Shown here in pieces: positions 8,272 to 17,534 of a stretch of 59,537 nt of DNA. Both the position numbers and the translations under genes were made by a program. The first letter of the stretch is position 1; the number at the start of each line of letters is the position of its first letter. The stretch lies in the NCBI GenBank assembly GCA_002796835.1, contig LUGL01000053.1:743-60279 (forward strand), given 5' to 3'. Under the pieces are notes generated by a model. It was not told the DNA's origin and did no database searches. It was given only the letters and a program-made list of their open reading frames with translations. The DNA is from Elainella saxicola E1. Its GTDB lineage: Bacteria; Cyanobacteriota; Cyanobacteriia; Elainellales; Elainellaceae.

Positions 8272-9510
8272 CTAAGCAACCTTGAAGTTTTCGGTAATGC
8301 GCCGCATCGCCTCCGTCACGTTTTCGCGGCTGTTGAAGGCAGAGATGCGGAAGTAACCTTCTCCTGCGGCCCCAAATCCAGCGCCGGGAGTGCCAACCAC
8401 GTTTACCGTTTGCAGCAGTTTATCGAAAAAGTCCCAGCTCGATAGACCATAGGGCGTTTTCACCCAGACATAGGGCGCATTCTCGCCGCCATAGACCTGA
8501 ATACCAGCTGCCGTTAACTGTTCGCGGATGATGCGGGCATTTTCCATGTAGAAGTCAATTAACGCCTTGGTTTGGGCTTTGCCTACCTCGGAATAAACCG
8601 CCTCCGCGCCGCGCTGCACGATATAAGAAACGCCGTTAAATTTAGTGGACTGCCGCCGATTCCACAATTGCCAGAGCTGCACATCTGACCCATCTTTTGC
8701 CTTTGCAGTCAGCGTTTTGGGCACAACTGTGAAAGCGCAGCGGGTGCCAGTAAAACCAGCATTTTTCGAGAAAGAGCGAAATTCGATCGCACAATCGCGT
8801 GCTCCTTCGATCTCATAAATCGAGTGTGGCAGGGCTGGATCGGTAATGAAGGCTTCGTAGGCAGCATCAAAGAAGATGATCGAGCCGTGCATTTTGGCAT
8901 AGTTTACCCAGTCCTGCAAATGCTCTCTGGTGGCAGTGGCACCCGTGGGATTATTGGGGAAGCACAGGTAGATTAGATCTACTTTTTGGCTAGGAATTTC
9001 TGCCGTGAAGTTGTTTTCGGCAGTAATCGGCAGATACACTAACCCGCCATATTCACCCCGATCGTTGATTTCGCCTGTATGCCCAGCCATCACATTCGTA
9101 TCAACATAAACGGGATACACCGGATCGGTGACAGCGATCGTATTGCTATCCCCAAAAATGTCGAGAATATTGCCGCAATCACACTTCGATCCATCTGAAA
9201 TAAAAATTTCGGAGGCATCGACCTCACAGTCCCGCGCCTGAAAATCATGGGCTGCAATCTTTTCCCGCAACCACCCATAGCCTTGCTCAGGCCCATAGCC
9301 TTTAAAGCCAGCCCGATCGCCCATTTCCTCAACGGCTTGAATCATGGCGGTGCGGCAAGCTTCCGGTAAGGGTTCGGTGACATCGCCAATGCCCAAACGG
9401 ATGATCGGCGCATCGGGATTGGCTTCTGCAAACGCAGTTACGCGTCGGCCAATTTCGGGAAACAGATAGCCCGCCTTTAATTTGAGGTAATTGTCGTTAA
9501 CAGTTGCCAT
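8272..9510 (-). CDS. dapL: LL-diaminopimelate aminotransferase
   Basis: 412 residues from the start [11 protein letters not shown]. Class I/II PLP aminotransferase converting tetrahydrodipicolinate to LL-diaminopimelate in one step, the lysine and peptidoglycan route used by cyanobacteria, plants and chlamydiae. Visible signatures are [13 protein letters not shown], the tyrosine/PLP pocket [30 protein letters not shown], and the Schiff-base lysine in [12 protein letters not shown]. The frame is open for 29 more codons upstream to 9597, but the start at 9510 matches the conserved N terminus. It sits between two Uma2 paralogues on the same strand. Confidence 0.96.
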   Translation of the reverse strand: MATVNDNYLKLKAGYLFPEIGRRVTAFAEANPDAPIIRLGIGDVTEPLPEACRTAMIQAVEEMGDRAGFKGYGPEQGYGWLREKIAAHDFQARDCEVDASEIFISDGSKCDCGNILDIFGDSNTIAVTDPVYPVYVDTNVMAGHTGEINDRGEYGGLVYLPITAENNFTAEIPSQKVDLIYLCFPNNPTGATATREHLQDWVNYAKMHGSIIFFDAAYEAFITDPALPHSIYEIEGARDCAIEFRSFSKNAGFTGTRCAFTVVPKTLTAKAKDGSDVQLWQLWNRRQSTKFNGVSYIVQRGAEAVYSEVGKAQTKALIDFYMENARIIREQLTAAGIQVYGGENAPYVWVKTPYGLSSWDFFDKLLQTVNVVGTPGAGFGAAGEGYFRISAFNSRENVTEAMRRITENFKVA

Positions 9511-9623
9511 AGGGTGGATTGTTAGAGATTGCAATAGAGAACGATCAGCTAGTTTACCGCTTTCGATCGCCCTAGTTTTAGAAATGATGCACTGCAAACT
9601 TCAGTCAAAGCCGAGGGCAGAAA

Positions 9624-10439
9624 CTATAGCAAATTAGGGTCAATGCCCATCGATCGCAACTGCTCTGCCAGTCTGGCCGCCTTTTGTTCAGCAGATTCAG
9701 CTCTCAGCTCAGCAGATTTGGCTCTCAGCTCAGCAGATTCGGCTCTCAGCTCAGCCAATGTAGCTCGCTCAGTGCCAGTTAACAGCAAGTTGCCTTCCAG
9801 ATCCCACCAGCGTAGCCAGGATTGGGTTTGATTCTGATAAGATCCCTGCCAAACACCAATTTCAATTCCCATGGGTTCGATTGGATAGTGTCCTCTAACA
9901 TTTGGCAACATCCGCTGATAGCTAGCACCCACTAGCTCATACATTTCCAGTTCCCCCTGGCTGATCAAGAAAATGCCGTAATAGGGAATGTGGATAATTC
10001 GCTCATACACCCAAAATTTTCCGGGCCGCGTCGATCTATCTGTTGTCGCCAGAAGTGGGGTTTGATCACGCTCCTCACTGCCGTCACCTGAAGCAAATTC
10101 CACGGCGATCGTTGGCGCAATATATTCTCGCCACAGCACATAAGAACGACGAATTTGACCATCCAGATTTGGCGGCACATCTGGTACATAAAACCAATCC
10201 GGAGCCTCTGCCCCTTTTTCGGGCGGATCGACTTCTCGCCAGTAAATGCCACAATCTTGACCGATCGCATAGTCCCCATTCGGATGAAGTCTTTCTAAAA
10301 CAGGACCGATCGAATCTGTTAGCAGCAAGCTCTGGGGATGTTCTTGAAAGTTTTTCACAAACGAACCGTCTGATTCAGGGAGCTGTGTATGGTCGGGGAA
10401 GGGAGGGGGTAAATAGTCCTGCTCTTGAATTTCAGCCAT
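9624..10439 (-). CDS. Uma2 family (DUF820) restriction-endonuclease-like protein
   Basis: 271 residues, parallel along its whole length to the Uma2 protein at 7343-8107 (shared VKNFQEHPQSLLLT, IGQDCGIYWR, GHYPIEPM). The acidic core IAVEFASGDGSEERDQ is present. The C-terminal coiled coil consists of heptads of the type AELRAES and AELRAKS, encoded by near-identical 21-bp repeats. The heptads differ from those of the paralogue, so the tails expanded independently after duplication. DNA substrate and role are unknown. Confidence 0.88.
   Translation of the reverse strand: MAEIQEQDYLPPPFPDHTQLPESDGSFVKNFQEHPQSLLLTDSIGPVLERLHPNGDYAIGQDCGIYWREVDPPEKGAEAPDWFYVPDVPPNLDGQIRRSYVLWREYIAPTIAVEFASGDGSEERDQTPLLATTDRSTRPGKFWVYERIIHIPYYGIFLISQGELEMYELVGASYQRMLPNVRGHYPIEPMGIEIGVWQGSYQNQTQSWLRWWDLEGNLLLTGTERATLAELRAESAELRAKSAELRAESAEQKAARLAEQLRSMGIDPNLL
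9686..9758 (-). repeat. 21-bp tandem repeats encoding heptads
   Basis: Three near-identical 21-bp units start at 9686, 9707 and 9728, with a fourth partial unit at 9749. The common core on the plus strand is CTCAGCAGATT. They encode the AELRAES-type heptads of the Uma2 protein tail. Confidence 0.85.
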
Positions 10440-10478
10440 AGGGTTTAAGGTGTGAGTATTAAATTCAATTGGAGACTG

Positions 10479-11969
10479 CTATTCTTCGATCGTTGCTTTT
10501 CCTCCGCCTGCGACTAAACCAACCGCGATCGCGTCCATCACTCTGGCAACCGGGATAATCTCTAACTCTGTACCTGTAATCGCCTGACTGGCAGGAACGA
10601 TCGCCCGTTTAAAGCCAAGTTTGGCTGCTTCTTTGAGGCGCAACTCCATTTGGGAAACCGATCGCACCTGACCACCCAACCCCACTTCGCCGATAATCAC
10701 CGTAGCTGGATCGACGACTCGATCGCGAAAACTGGCAGCAACCGCTAGAGCCACTCCCAAATCAGCAGCGGGTTCCGCAACGTTTAGACCGCCCGAAGCG
10801 GCCACATAGGCATCGAGTTTAGACAGGGGAATGCCGACTCGCTTTTCTAGAACCGCCAGGATTTGCAGCAGCCGGTTGTATTCAATTCCAGTCGTGGAGC
10901 GCCGTGGGGAGGGATAGCTAGTTGGGCTGACCAACGCTTGCAGTTCGACGACTAAGGGTCGAGTGCCCTCGCAGGCGACGATCGTCGCAGTTCCAGGCGA
11001 ATGCTCATCGCGATTGCTGAGAAATAGCTCCGAAGGATTCAGTACTTCAGCTAAGCCACCATCCGCCATTTCAAACACGCCCAGCTCATGGGTAGCTCCA
11101 AATCGATTTTTTACCGATCGCAGCAACCGATGGCTGGCAAACCGATCGCCTTCAAAATACAGCACTGTATCAACTAAATGCTCCAGCACTTTTGGTCCAG
11201 CGATCGCCCCTTCCTTGGTGACATGCCCCACGATAAATAAGGTAATGTGCTCTCGTTTTGCCACCTGCATCAAAGCCGCCGTACATTCCCGCACCTGAGC
11301 TACTGAACCGGGGGCCGAGTTGAGTGTCGCAAAATACAGGGCTTGAATACTGTCAATCACTGCCACTTGGGGCCGCAGGGCGGTCAGCTCATGCAAAACG
11401 GTTTCCAGGTCGGTTTCTGGCAGCAAGTACAACTCAGGCTCACTGGGAGTACTTTTTTCTTCTTGTTGCTTCTCCGCTTCTCCATTCCTCTGCTGCTTGC
11501 CAATTCCCAAACGCTGCGATCGCAGTTTCACCTGCTGCCCCGACTCTTCGGCACAGACGTAAAGAACTCGATAGCGACTGGCAATCTGGTTTGCCACCTG
11601 AAGCAGCAGGGTAGATTTGCCGATGCCTGGATCGCCGCCAATCAGCACCAGCGAACCGGGAACAATGCCGCCGCCTAAAACGCGATCGAGTTCGGTGTAG
11701 CCAGAAGACAGGCGGGCCTGGGGATGATCGGAGATTTGTGGCAGCGTTAGGGAGGCAATGGGCTGGGGTGCTTGACGAGGTGTACTTTGCGCCTTGCTAT
11801 GGGTTGATCGGGCCACGGAAAGAGCAGGAATCCGGTTGGAATGGGCGACCGGCGTCACAATCTGCTCAACTAATGAATTCCATTCGCTACAGCTTGGGCA
11901 TTTTCCAAAAAACTGCGGAAATTCTGCGCCGCATTGATTACAAACGTAGAGCGATCGTTGTTTCGGCAT
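10479..11969 (-). CDS. radA: DNA repair protein RadA (Sms)
   Basis: 496 residues. The N-terminal zinc finger is CNQCG...CPSC (residues 10-30). The RecA-like ATPase has Walker A GGDPGIGKST and the RadA-specific KNRFG motif (VKNRFGATHE). The C terminus is Lon-protease-like (AYVAASGGLNVAEPAADLGVALAVAAS, VIIGEVGLGGQVRSV). RadA is a hexameric branch-migration helicase acting in recombination and fork repair. Insertions such as the Glu/Gln-rich stretch near residues 155-175 are lineage variation. It is transcribed divergently from rpaB. Confidence 0.97.
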   Translation of the reverse strand: MPKQRSLYVCNQCGAEFPQFFGKCPSCSEWNSLVEQIVTPVAHSNRIPALSVARSTHSKAQSTPRQAPQPIASLTLPQISDHPQARLSSGYTELDRVLGGGIVPGSLVLIGGDPGIGKSTLLLQVANQIASRYRVLYVCAEESGQQVKLRSQRLGIGKQQRNGEAEKQQEEKSTPSEPELYLLPETDLETVLHELTALRPQVAVIDSIQALYFATLNSAPGSVAQVRECTAALMQVAKREHITLFIVGHVTKEGAIAGPKVLEHLVDTVLYFEGDRFASHRLLRSVKNRFGATHELGVFEMADGGLAEVLNPSELFLSNRDEHSPGTATIVACEGTRPLVVELQALVSPTSYPSPRRSTTGIEYNRLLQILAVLEKRVGIPLSKLDAYVAASGGLNVAEPAADLGVALAVAASFRDRVVDPATVIIGEVGLGGQVRSVSQMELRLKEAAKLGFKRAIVPASQAITGTELEIIPVARVMDAIAVGLVAGGGKATIEE

Positions 11970-12161
11970 TGGAGAATTACGTCACGAAATTGTTGAACTG
12001 CGTAAGATTTCTTGTTGCTTGAGCTGAATCTTAAGAAACTTTGAAATGTAGCTACAATCGGGAGTTCAGCATTCTACTTGGATTGAAGTAAGCTAATATC
12101 TTTAATGATAAAGTGACGAAAATTAACTAAAAAAAATCAACTTTAAGGAGTGTAAAGTAAG
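11970..12161. promoter_or_regulatory. Divergent radA/rpaB promoter region
   Basis: This 192-bp interval must carry both promoters. A candidate -10 element TACAAT lies near 12052-12057, with TTAAGA about 16 bp upstream on the rpaB strand. An AAGGAG ribosome binding site ends at 12150, 11 bp before the rpaB TTG start. The promoter elements are a visual guess. Confidence 0.4.
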
Positions 12162-12893
12162 TTGGAAAGCCATAAAGAAAAAATTCTGGTCGTTGATGAT
12201 GAAGCCAGCATCCGACGCATTTTAGAGACCCGCCTTTCCATGATCGGCTATGACGTAGTTACGGCAGCGGATGGCGAAGAAGCGCTCGAAACATTTCGCA
12301 ATGCTAATCCTGATTTAGTCGTGCTGGATGTGATGATGCCCAAGCTGGATGGGTATGGGGTTTGTCAGGAGCTTCGCAAAGAATCGGATGTGCCCATCAT
12401 CATGCTAACGGCATTGGGAGATGTGGCCGATCGCATCACAGGCCTGGAACTCGGTGCTGATGACTATGTGGTAAAGCCTTTCTCGCCAAAAGAGTTGGAA
12501 GCTCGGATTCGTTCGGTTCTGCGTCGCGTCGAAAAAGTCGGAACCTCTGGAATCCCCAGCTCAGGTGTCATTCATATCAACAGCATCCGCATTGATACTA
12601 ATAAGCGGCAAGTCTATAAAGGAGATGAGCGGATTCGGCTCACAGGCATGGAATTTAGTCTATTGGAACTGCTGGTGGGGCGATCGGGCGAACCGTTCTC
12701 ACGATCTGAAATCCTGCAAGAGGTTTGGGGCTACACGCCAGAGCGGCATGTAGATACGCGAGTGGTAGATGTCCATATCTCCCGGCTGCGGGCCAAACTC
12801 GAGGATGATCCGAGCAATCCGGAATTAATTTTGACTGCACGCGGCACAGGCTACCTATTTCAGCGGATTGTGCCACCTGGCGAAACAGAGTAA
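12162..12893 (+). CDS. rpaB: OmpR-family response regulator RpaB (Ycf27)
   Basis: 243 residues from a TTG start; cyanobacterial RpaB proteins use the same (M/L)E-HKEKILVVDDEASIRR beginning. The receiver domain has the acidic pocket (DDE at 12-14), phosphoacceptor Asp56 in VVLDVMMPK and Lys in VVKPFSPKEL. The C-terminal winged helix includes EVWGYTPERHVDTRVVDVHI and GTGYLF. RpaB is the essential partner of the NblS (Hik33) kinase and controls high-light genes through HLR1 sites, and is also linked to phycobilisome-photosystem coupling. It is followed 80 bp later by plsX on the same strand, so lipid synthesis genes may be partly read from its promoter. Confidence 0.96.
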   Translation: MESHKEKILVVDDEASIRRILETRLSMIGYDVVTAADGEEALETFRNANPDLVVLDVMMPKLDGYGVCQELRKESDVPIIMLTALGDVADRITGLELGADDYVVKPFSPKELEARIRSVLRRVEKVGTSGIPSSGVIHINSIRIDTNKRQVYKGDERIRLTGMEFSLLELLVGRSGEPFSRSEILQEVWGYTPERHVDTRVVDVHISRLRAKLEDDPSNPELILTARGTGYLFQRIVPPGETE

Positions 12894-12973
12894 TTCAGTT
12901 TTTAGGGTAATTCTCTCCACCTATCGGTAGAAACCATCTGATAAAATTTGTGAGGTTTCTATCAATTTGATCA

Positions 12974-14008
12974 ATGGGATCGACTCAGGCACGAATTGCA
13001 ATCGATGCAATGGGGGGAGACTACGCCCCGGCTGAAGTAGTTGCTGGCGCAATCAGGGCACAGGCAGAATTAGGGGTAAAAGTCCTCTTAGTTGGGGATG
13101 TGCCTCAAATTGAAGCCTTGATGAAGCATCATCGCTCATCTTTCCAACCGGAAATTGTTCCGTCGGAAGGGGTGATTGAGATGCACGAGGAGCCGTTAAC
13201 GGGCATTCGGCGCAAACCAAAAGCTTCCATCAATGTGGCAATGGATTTGGTGAAGCAAGGGCGTGCGGATGCAGTTGTTTCGGCTGGGCACTCAGGGGCA
13301 GCAATGGCCTCGGCGCTTCTGCGATTGGGACGGCTACCCGGAATCGATCGTCCTGCGATTGGAACTGTCTTGCCCACGCTGGAGGCGAGTAAATCAGTGC
13401 TGATTCTTGACGTTGGAGCCAATGTCGATTGTCGTCCAAAGTTTTTGGAACAGTTTGCCGTAATGGGCTCTGCCTATTCTCAATGTGTGTTGGGCATTGC
13501 AGAACCCAAAGTCGGGCTGCTAAATATCGGAGAAGAAGATTCCAAAGGCAACGAGTTGGCGCTTCGCACGAATCAACTCTTGCGGGAAAATTCTCAAATT
13601 TCTTTTGTTGGCAACGCCGAAGGTCGAGATGTGCTTTCGGGCCGCTTTGATGTGATTGTTTGCGACGGTTTTGTGGGCAATGTGCTGCTCAAGTTTGCAG
13701 AGGCGATCGGCGAAGTTTTGCTAAATATCATGCGGGAAGAGCTACCCCAAGGCTGGCGAGGACGGCTGGGAACCCTGTTGCTCAAACCCAACCTGCGTCG
13801 CATCAAGCAGCGAATCGATCATGCTGAACATGGCGGTGGCTTGTTGTTAGGTGTAAATGGGATCTGCATTATTAGTCATGGCAGCTCTCAGGCTCCTTCG
13901 ATTTTTAATGCAGTGCGGCTGGCTAAAGAAGCCGTAGATAATCGAGTATTAGAACGCATCCATTCGCAATATCAGCAGGCAAAGGCAACCGCCACAGACG
14001 GAGAGTAA
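12974..14008 (+). CDS. plsX: Phosphate acyltransferase PlsX
   Basis: 344 residues starting MGSTQARIAIDAMGGDYAPAEVV, the canonical PlsX N terminus. PlsX makes acyl-phosphate from acyl-ACP at the membrane surface, the donor for PlsY in phosphatidic acid synthesis. Other family blocks visible are SAGHSGAAMASALLRLGRLPGIDRPAI, LDVGANVDCRP, NIGEEDSKGNEL and DGFVGNVLLKFAE. Its stop overlaps the fabH start by one base (TAATG), so the two are translationally coupled. Confidence 0.97.
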   Translation: MGSTQARIAIDAMGGDYAPAEVVAGAIRAQAELGVKVLLVGDVPQIEALMKHHRSSFQPEIVPSEGVIEMHEEPLTGIRRKPKASINVAMDLVKQGRADAVVSAGHSGAAMASALLRLGRLPGIDRPAIGTVLPTLEASKSVLILDVGANVDCRPKFLEQFAVMGSAYSQCVLGIAEPKVGLLNIGEEDSKGNELALRTNQLLRENSQISFVGNAEGRDVLSGRFDVIVCDGFVGNVLLKFAEAIGEVLLNIMREELPQGWRGRLGTLLLKPNLRRIKQRIDHAEHGGGLLLGVNGICIISHGSSQAPSIFNAVRLAKEAVDNRVLERIHSQYQQAKATATDGE

Positions 14009-15006
14009 TGCTACATCAATCGGGAATCGCCATTACGGGGAGCGGCTCTGCTGTTCCGGCAGCTTGTTTAGACAATGAAGGCATGAGCCGTCTTGTTGAA
14101 ACCTCTGATGAGTGGATTGCCAGTCGCACGGGCATCCGACAGCGACGTCTAGCCTCACCTGAAGCAGGAATTCGCACGATCGCCGCTCAGGCAGGCCGCA
14201 ATGCCTTAGAGATGGCAGGTCTGACGCCGATGGATGTAGATCTGATTATTCTGGCCTCTTCTTCTGCGGATGATCTGTTTGGCAGCGCCAGTCAAGTTCA
14301 GGCAGAGTTGGGGGCTTCGAAATCAGTTGCGTTTGATCTGACGGCAGCTTGTTCTGGCTTTGTGTTTGGCATGGTCACTGCGGCTCAGTTTATTCGTACA
14401 GGCACTTACCAAACCGTATTGCTGATCGGTGCTGATATTCTGTCTCGTTGGACCGATTGGACCGATCGCCGCACCTGTGTCTTATTTGGTGACGGGGCCG
14501 GAGCCATTGTGATGCAAGCCAGTCCAACGGACGATCGATTCTTAGGATTTGAAATTCGCAGCGATGGCAGCCAAAATAGCTGTTTGACTTTAGCTTTTCA
14601 GCCTCAATCTAAAGAATTGGTAGACGATATTACTGTGGGGCAGGGCAACTTCCAGCCTATTTTCATGAATGGCCAGGAAGTCTATCGCTTTGCCGTTAAG
14701 AAAGTGCCGGAGGTCATCGAAAAAGCGCTGTTCCGGGCTAATTTGACCGTTGAGCAAGTCGATTGGCTGGTGCTGCATCAGGCGAATCAGCGCATTCTTG
14801 ATGCCGTGGCGCAGCGGTTAGGCATTCCGGGCGAAAAAGTTGTCAGCAATATGGCCCGATATGGCAATACTTCTGCCGCATCGATTCCGATCGCGTTAGA
14901 TGAAGTGGTGCGATCGGGCCAGGTGAAAGTGGGGGATACGATCGTGACGGCAGGATTCGGCGCAGGGTTGACCTGGGGATCCGCCATCTTTCAGTGGGGC
15001 AAATAG
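14008..15006 (+). CDS. fabH: Beta-ketoacyl-ACP synthase III (FabH)
   Basis: 332 residues. The thiolase-fold enzyme condenses acetyl-CoA with malonyl-ACP to start each fatty acid. The catalytic triad is visible: Cys115 in LTAACSGF, His in LVLHQANQRI and Asn in YGNTSAAS. The TSDEWIASRTGI block is also typical. It sits between plsX and fabD, the classic bacterial fatty-acid cluster order, overlapping plsX by one base. Confidence 0.97.
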   Translation: MLHQSGIAITGSGSAVPAACLDNEGMSRLVETSDEWIASRTGIRQRRLASPEAGIRTIAAQAGRNALEMAGLTPMDVDLIILASSSADDLFGSASQVQAELGASKSVAFDLTAACSGFVFGMVTAAQFIRTGTYQTVLLIGADILSRWTDWTDRRTCVLFGDGAGAIVMQASPTDDRFLGFEIRSDGSQNSCLTLAFQPQSKELVDDITVGQGNFQPIFMNGQEVYRFAVKKVPEVIEKALFRANLTVEQVDWLVLHQANQRILDAVAQRLGIPGEKVVSNMARYGNTSAASIPIALDEVVRSGQVKVGDTIVTAGFGAGLTWGSAIFQWGK

Positions 15007-15052
15007 ATCCCAGCCAGACGCAGTTATCACGCAGTGAGGAGTTCACAAAAAT

Positions 15053-15949
15053 ATGACGAAGACCGCATGGGTGTTTCCAGGCCAAGGTTCGCAATCGATC
15101 GGGATGGGGGCTGATTTGTATGCATTGCCAGCCGCACAGCAGAAGTTTGAGCAGGCGGCTCAGATTTTAGGCTGGTCTGTCACAGAGCTTTGTCAGGATC
15201 TAGAAGATAAAGTGGCACGTACGCTTTACACCCAGCCCTGCCTGTACGTGATCGAAAGCATCCTGGTGGATCTGATGCGCGATCGTGGCCAACAGCCCGA
15301 TCTGGTGGCAGGTCACAGCCTGGGAGAATATGTAGCGCTCTATGCGGCAGGAGTATTTGATTTTGAGGCAGGTCTGCGCCTGGTGAAGCGACGGGCTGAA
15401 CTGATGGATGCGGCCTCTGAAGGCATCATGGCGGCATTGCTGGGTTTCGATCGCACTCAGCTAGAAACCCAAATTGCTCAAACGGAAGGCGTGGTCTTAG
15501 CCAATGATAATAATGCTGGCCAGGTGGTGATTTCTGGCACGGTTGAAGCCGTTGAGGCAATCATGACCAATGTTAAATCGAAGCGAGCGGTCAAGCTGAA
15601 TGTCAGCGGGGCATTCCACTCGCCTTTAATGGCGGCAGCGGCGGCTGAGTTTCAGCAAGTTCTAGATGAAGTGGAATTTCGATCGGCCCAAGTGCCTGTG
15701 CTCTCAAATGTAGACCCAACGCCAACCATCGATCCGCTGGTTCTGAAGGAGCGCTTGACCCAGCAAATGACAGGTTCCGTGCGCTGGCGTGAAATTACGC
15801 TGCAATTGCCAGAAGTGGGAATCGAGAAAGTGGTTGAAATTGGTCCCGGCAAGGTGCTGACTGGCATCATGAAGCGAACGATCGCCAATGTTGCCCTAGA
15901 AAATGTCAGCAGTCTTGCAGAACTTCCGGCTGTGGCAGTCTCGGTTTAA
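15053..15949 (+). CDS. fabD: Malonyl-CoA:ACP transacylase (FabD)
   Basis: 298 residues. It charges ACP with malonate for chain elongation. The active-site Ser89 lies in AGHSLGEYVALYAAG, the N-terminal GQGSQ oxyanion motif is in VFPGQGSQSIGMG, and the catalytic His is in SGAFHSPLM. It begins 46 bp after fabH, behind GTGAGGAG (ribosome binding site near 15032). In many cyanobacteria plsC follows; here the next gene is convergent and no plsC is seen in the window. Confidence 0.97.
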   Translation: MTKTAWVFPGQGSQSIGMGADLYALPAAQQKFEQAAQILGWSVTELCQDLEDKVARTLYTQPCLYVIESILVDLMRDRGQQPDLVAGHSLGEYVALYAAGVFDFEAGLRLVKRRAELMDAASEGIMAALLGFDRTQLETQIAQTEGVVLANDNNAGQVVISGTVEAVEAIMTNVKSKRAVKLNVSGAFHSPLMAAAAAEFQQVLDEVEFRSAQVPVLSNVDPTPTIDPLVLKERLTQQMTGSVRWREITLQLPEVGIEKVVEIGPGKVLTGIMKRTIANVALENVSSLAELPAVAVSV

Positions 15950-15999
15950 CGTAGTCCAGTTTAAAACAGTCCGGTTTAAAGCTGAGCGATCGGCTGGAT

Positions 16000-17340
16000 T
16001 TAACTGGGAACTGCATCGAATTGCAGGGCTTTGCCACGCACGTTGGGATTGAGCTGACCATGATCATAGGCGACCTGCCCCCCAACGATCGTCATCACGG
16101 CCCACCCGGTTAAATTCCAGCCTTCAAATGAATTCCAGCCGCATTTGGAAACCACTTCTTCCCGTTTCACCGGGTGATAAGTGTCCAGATCGACCAATAC
16201 CAGATCCGCATCATAGCCCGGTTGAATCGCCCCTTTATTGGGAATGCGGTAGGTCTTAGCCACAGCACTAGACATCCAGTGAGCTACTTGAGGCACAGTG
16301 CAGCGCCCTTGCATGGCCTGGGTTAACATCAGTGCCATCGAAGTTTCGACTCCCGGCATGCCGGAGGGTGTATTGGGATAGCCTTGGGCTTTTTCTTCTA
16401 AGGTATGGGGTGCATGATCGGTGGCAATAAAGTCAATGACTCCATCGCGCAAGGCCTGCCACAACACTTCGTTATCATGGGCCGATCGCAAAGGTGGATT
16501 CATCTGGGCTAGCGTGCCAATCTGAGCATAGGCATCGGTGGTTAATAGCAAGTGTTGAGGTGTGACTTCTGCCGTCACCCAGGCCGGTTTGTCTTGCCGC
16601 AATAATTCCGCTTCTTCGGCAGTAGACATGTGCAGGATATGCAGCCGCCGCTGGTATTTTTTCGAAAGTTTCAAAGCTAACTGAGTCGCCATCAAAGCGG
16701 CCTGATTGTCTTGGATCTGAGAATGAACTGCCACATCTGTGCAGCCAGCAAACTCTTGCCGTCGCTGCAAAATGCGGGCCTGATCTTCAGCATGAACAGC
16801 AATCAGGCGATCGCCATGGGCAAAGATTTTTTCCAGCAGGGCTTCCTGATCGATCAGCAGGGCTCCATGCATCGATCCCATAAAAATCTTGATGCCGCAG
16901 ACGGGTTCCACCTGAAGCAGTGACTCCAAATTATCCGCAGTGGCTCCAATAAAAAAGCCATAATTCACCAGAGACTTTTCAGAAGCTCGTCGCAGTTTGT
17001 CGTCTAGAGTTGCCTGATCGGTGGTCAAAGGCCGAGTATTGGGCATTTCTAGAAAAGAAGTGATGCCGCCTCGGGCACAGGCACAGCTGGCCGTAAACAG
17101 ATCTTCTTTATGCTCCAGTCCTGGTTCTCGAAAATGGACTTGTGGATCGATCATTCCAGGCAACAAAGTTAGGCCATTCGCGTCGATGATGGTTGTCGCC
17201 GGATCAAGATCGTCTGCGGTAATCTCAGGGGCAACTTGAGCAATCTTGCCATTTTGAGTCAACAGATCTCCTAAGAGGAACGTGCCATCGGGCAGCAAGA
17301 TTCTGGCGTGACGAATGAGCAAAGCATCAGAAATTGGCAT
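16000..17340 (-). CDS. pyrC: Dihydroorotase-type amidohydrolase
   Basis: 446 residues, with the overall layout of class I dihydroorotase. This is the amidohydrolase that cyclises carbamoyl-aspartate to dihydroorotate in pyrimidine synthesis. Visible parts are LPGMIDPQVHFREPG (residues 60-74), SFLEMPNTRPL, GIKIFMGSMHG, IAVHAEDQ, LHILHMST and FIATDHAPHT. The metal-binding HxH motif is altered: Gln67-Val-His69 instead of His-x-His. The remaining ligands (Lys, two His, Asp) appear intact. From memory the same substitution is common in cyanobacterial homologues, so it may still be the pathway enzyme or a non-catalytic partner. It is convergent with fabD. Confidence 0.85.
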   Translation of the reverse strand: MPISDALLIRHARILLPDGTFLLGDLLTQNGKIAQVAPEITADDLDPATTIIDANGLTLLPGMIDPQVHFREPGLEHKEDLFTASCACARGGITSFLEMPNTRPLTTDQATLDDKLRRASEKSLVNYGFFIGATADNLESLLQVEPVCGIKIFMGSMHGALLIDQEALLEKIFAHGDRLIAVHAEDQARILQRRQEFAGCTDVAVHSQIQDNQAALMATQLALKLSKKYQRRLHILHMSTAEEAELLRQDKPAWVTAEVTPQHLLLTTDAYAQIGTLAQMNPPLRSAHDNEVLWQALRDGVIDFIATDHAPHTLEEKAQGYPNTPSGMPGVETSMALMLTQAMQGRCTVPQVAHWMSSAVAKTYRIPNKGAIQPGYDADLVLVDLDTYHPVKREEVVSKCGWNSFEGWNLTGWAVMTIVGGQVAYDHGQLNPNVRGKALQFDAVPS

Positions 17341-17534
17341 GACAGCAGGAAAAAAGGTTGATTTCGATCATTTGCTAGGGCAACGATGCGCCCAAATTAT
17401 AGTTGAAGCTATGATTAAAGCTTGCGTATCTCTACATGAGAATTCATCCAGCTTAGTGCTGAGCAGAGCTGAGTGAATCCAATCTATCCAGTCCGATTTC
17501 ACTATCCAGATTAAAGGGTATTTGTTCCGAACCC

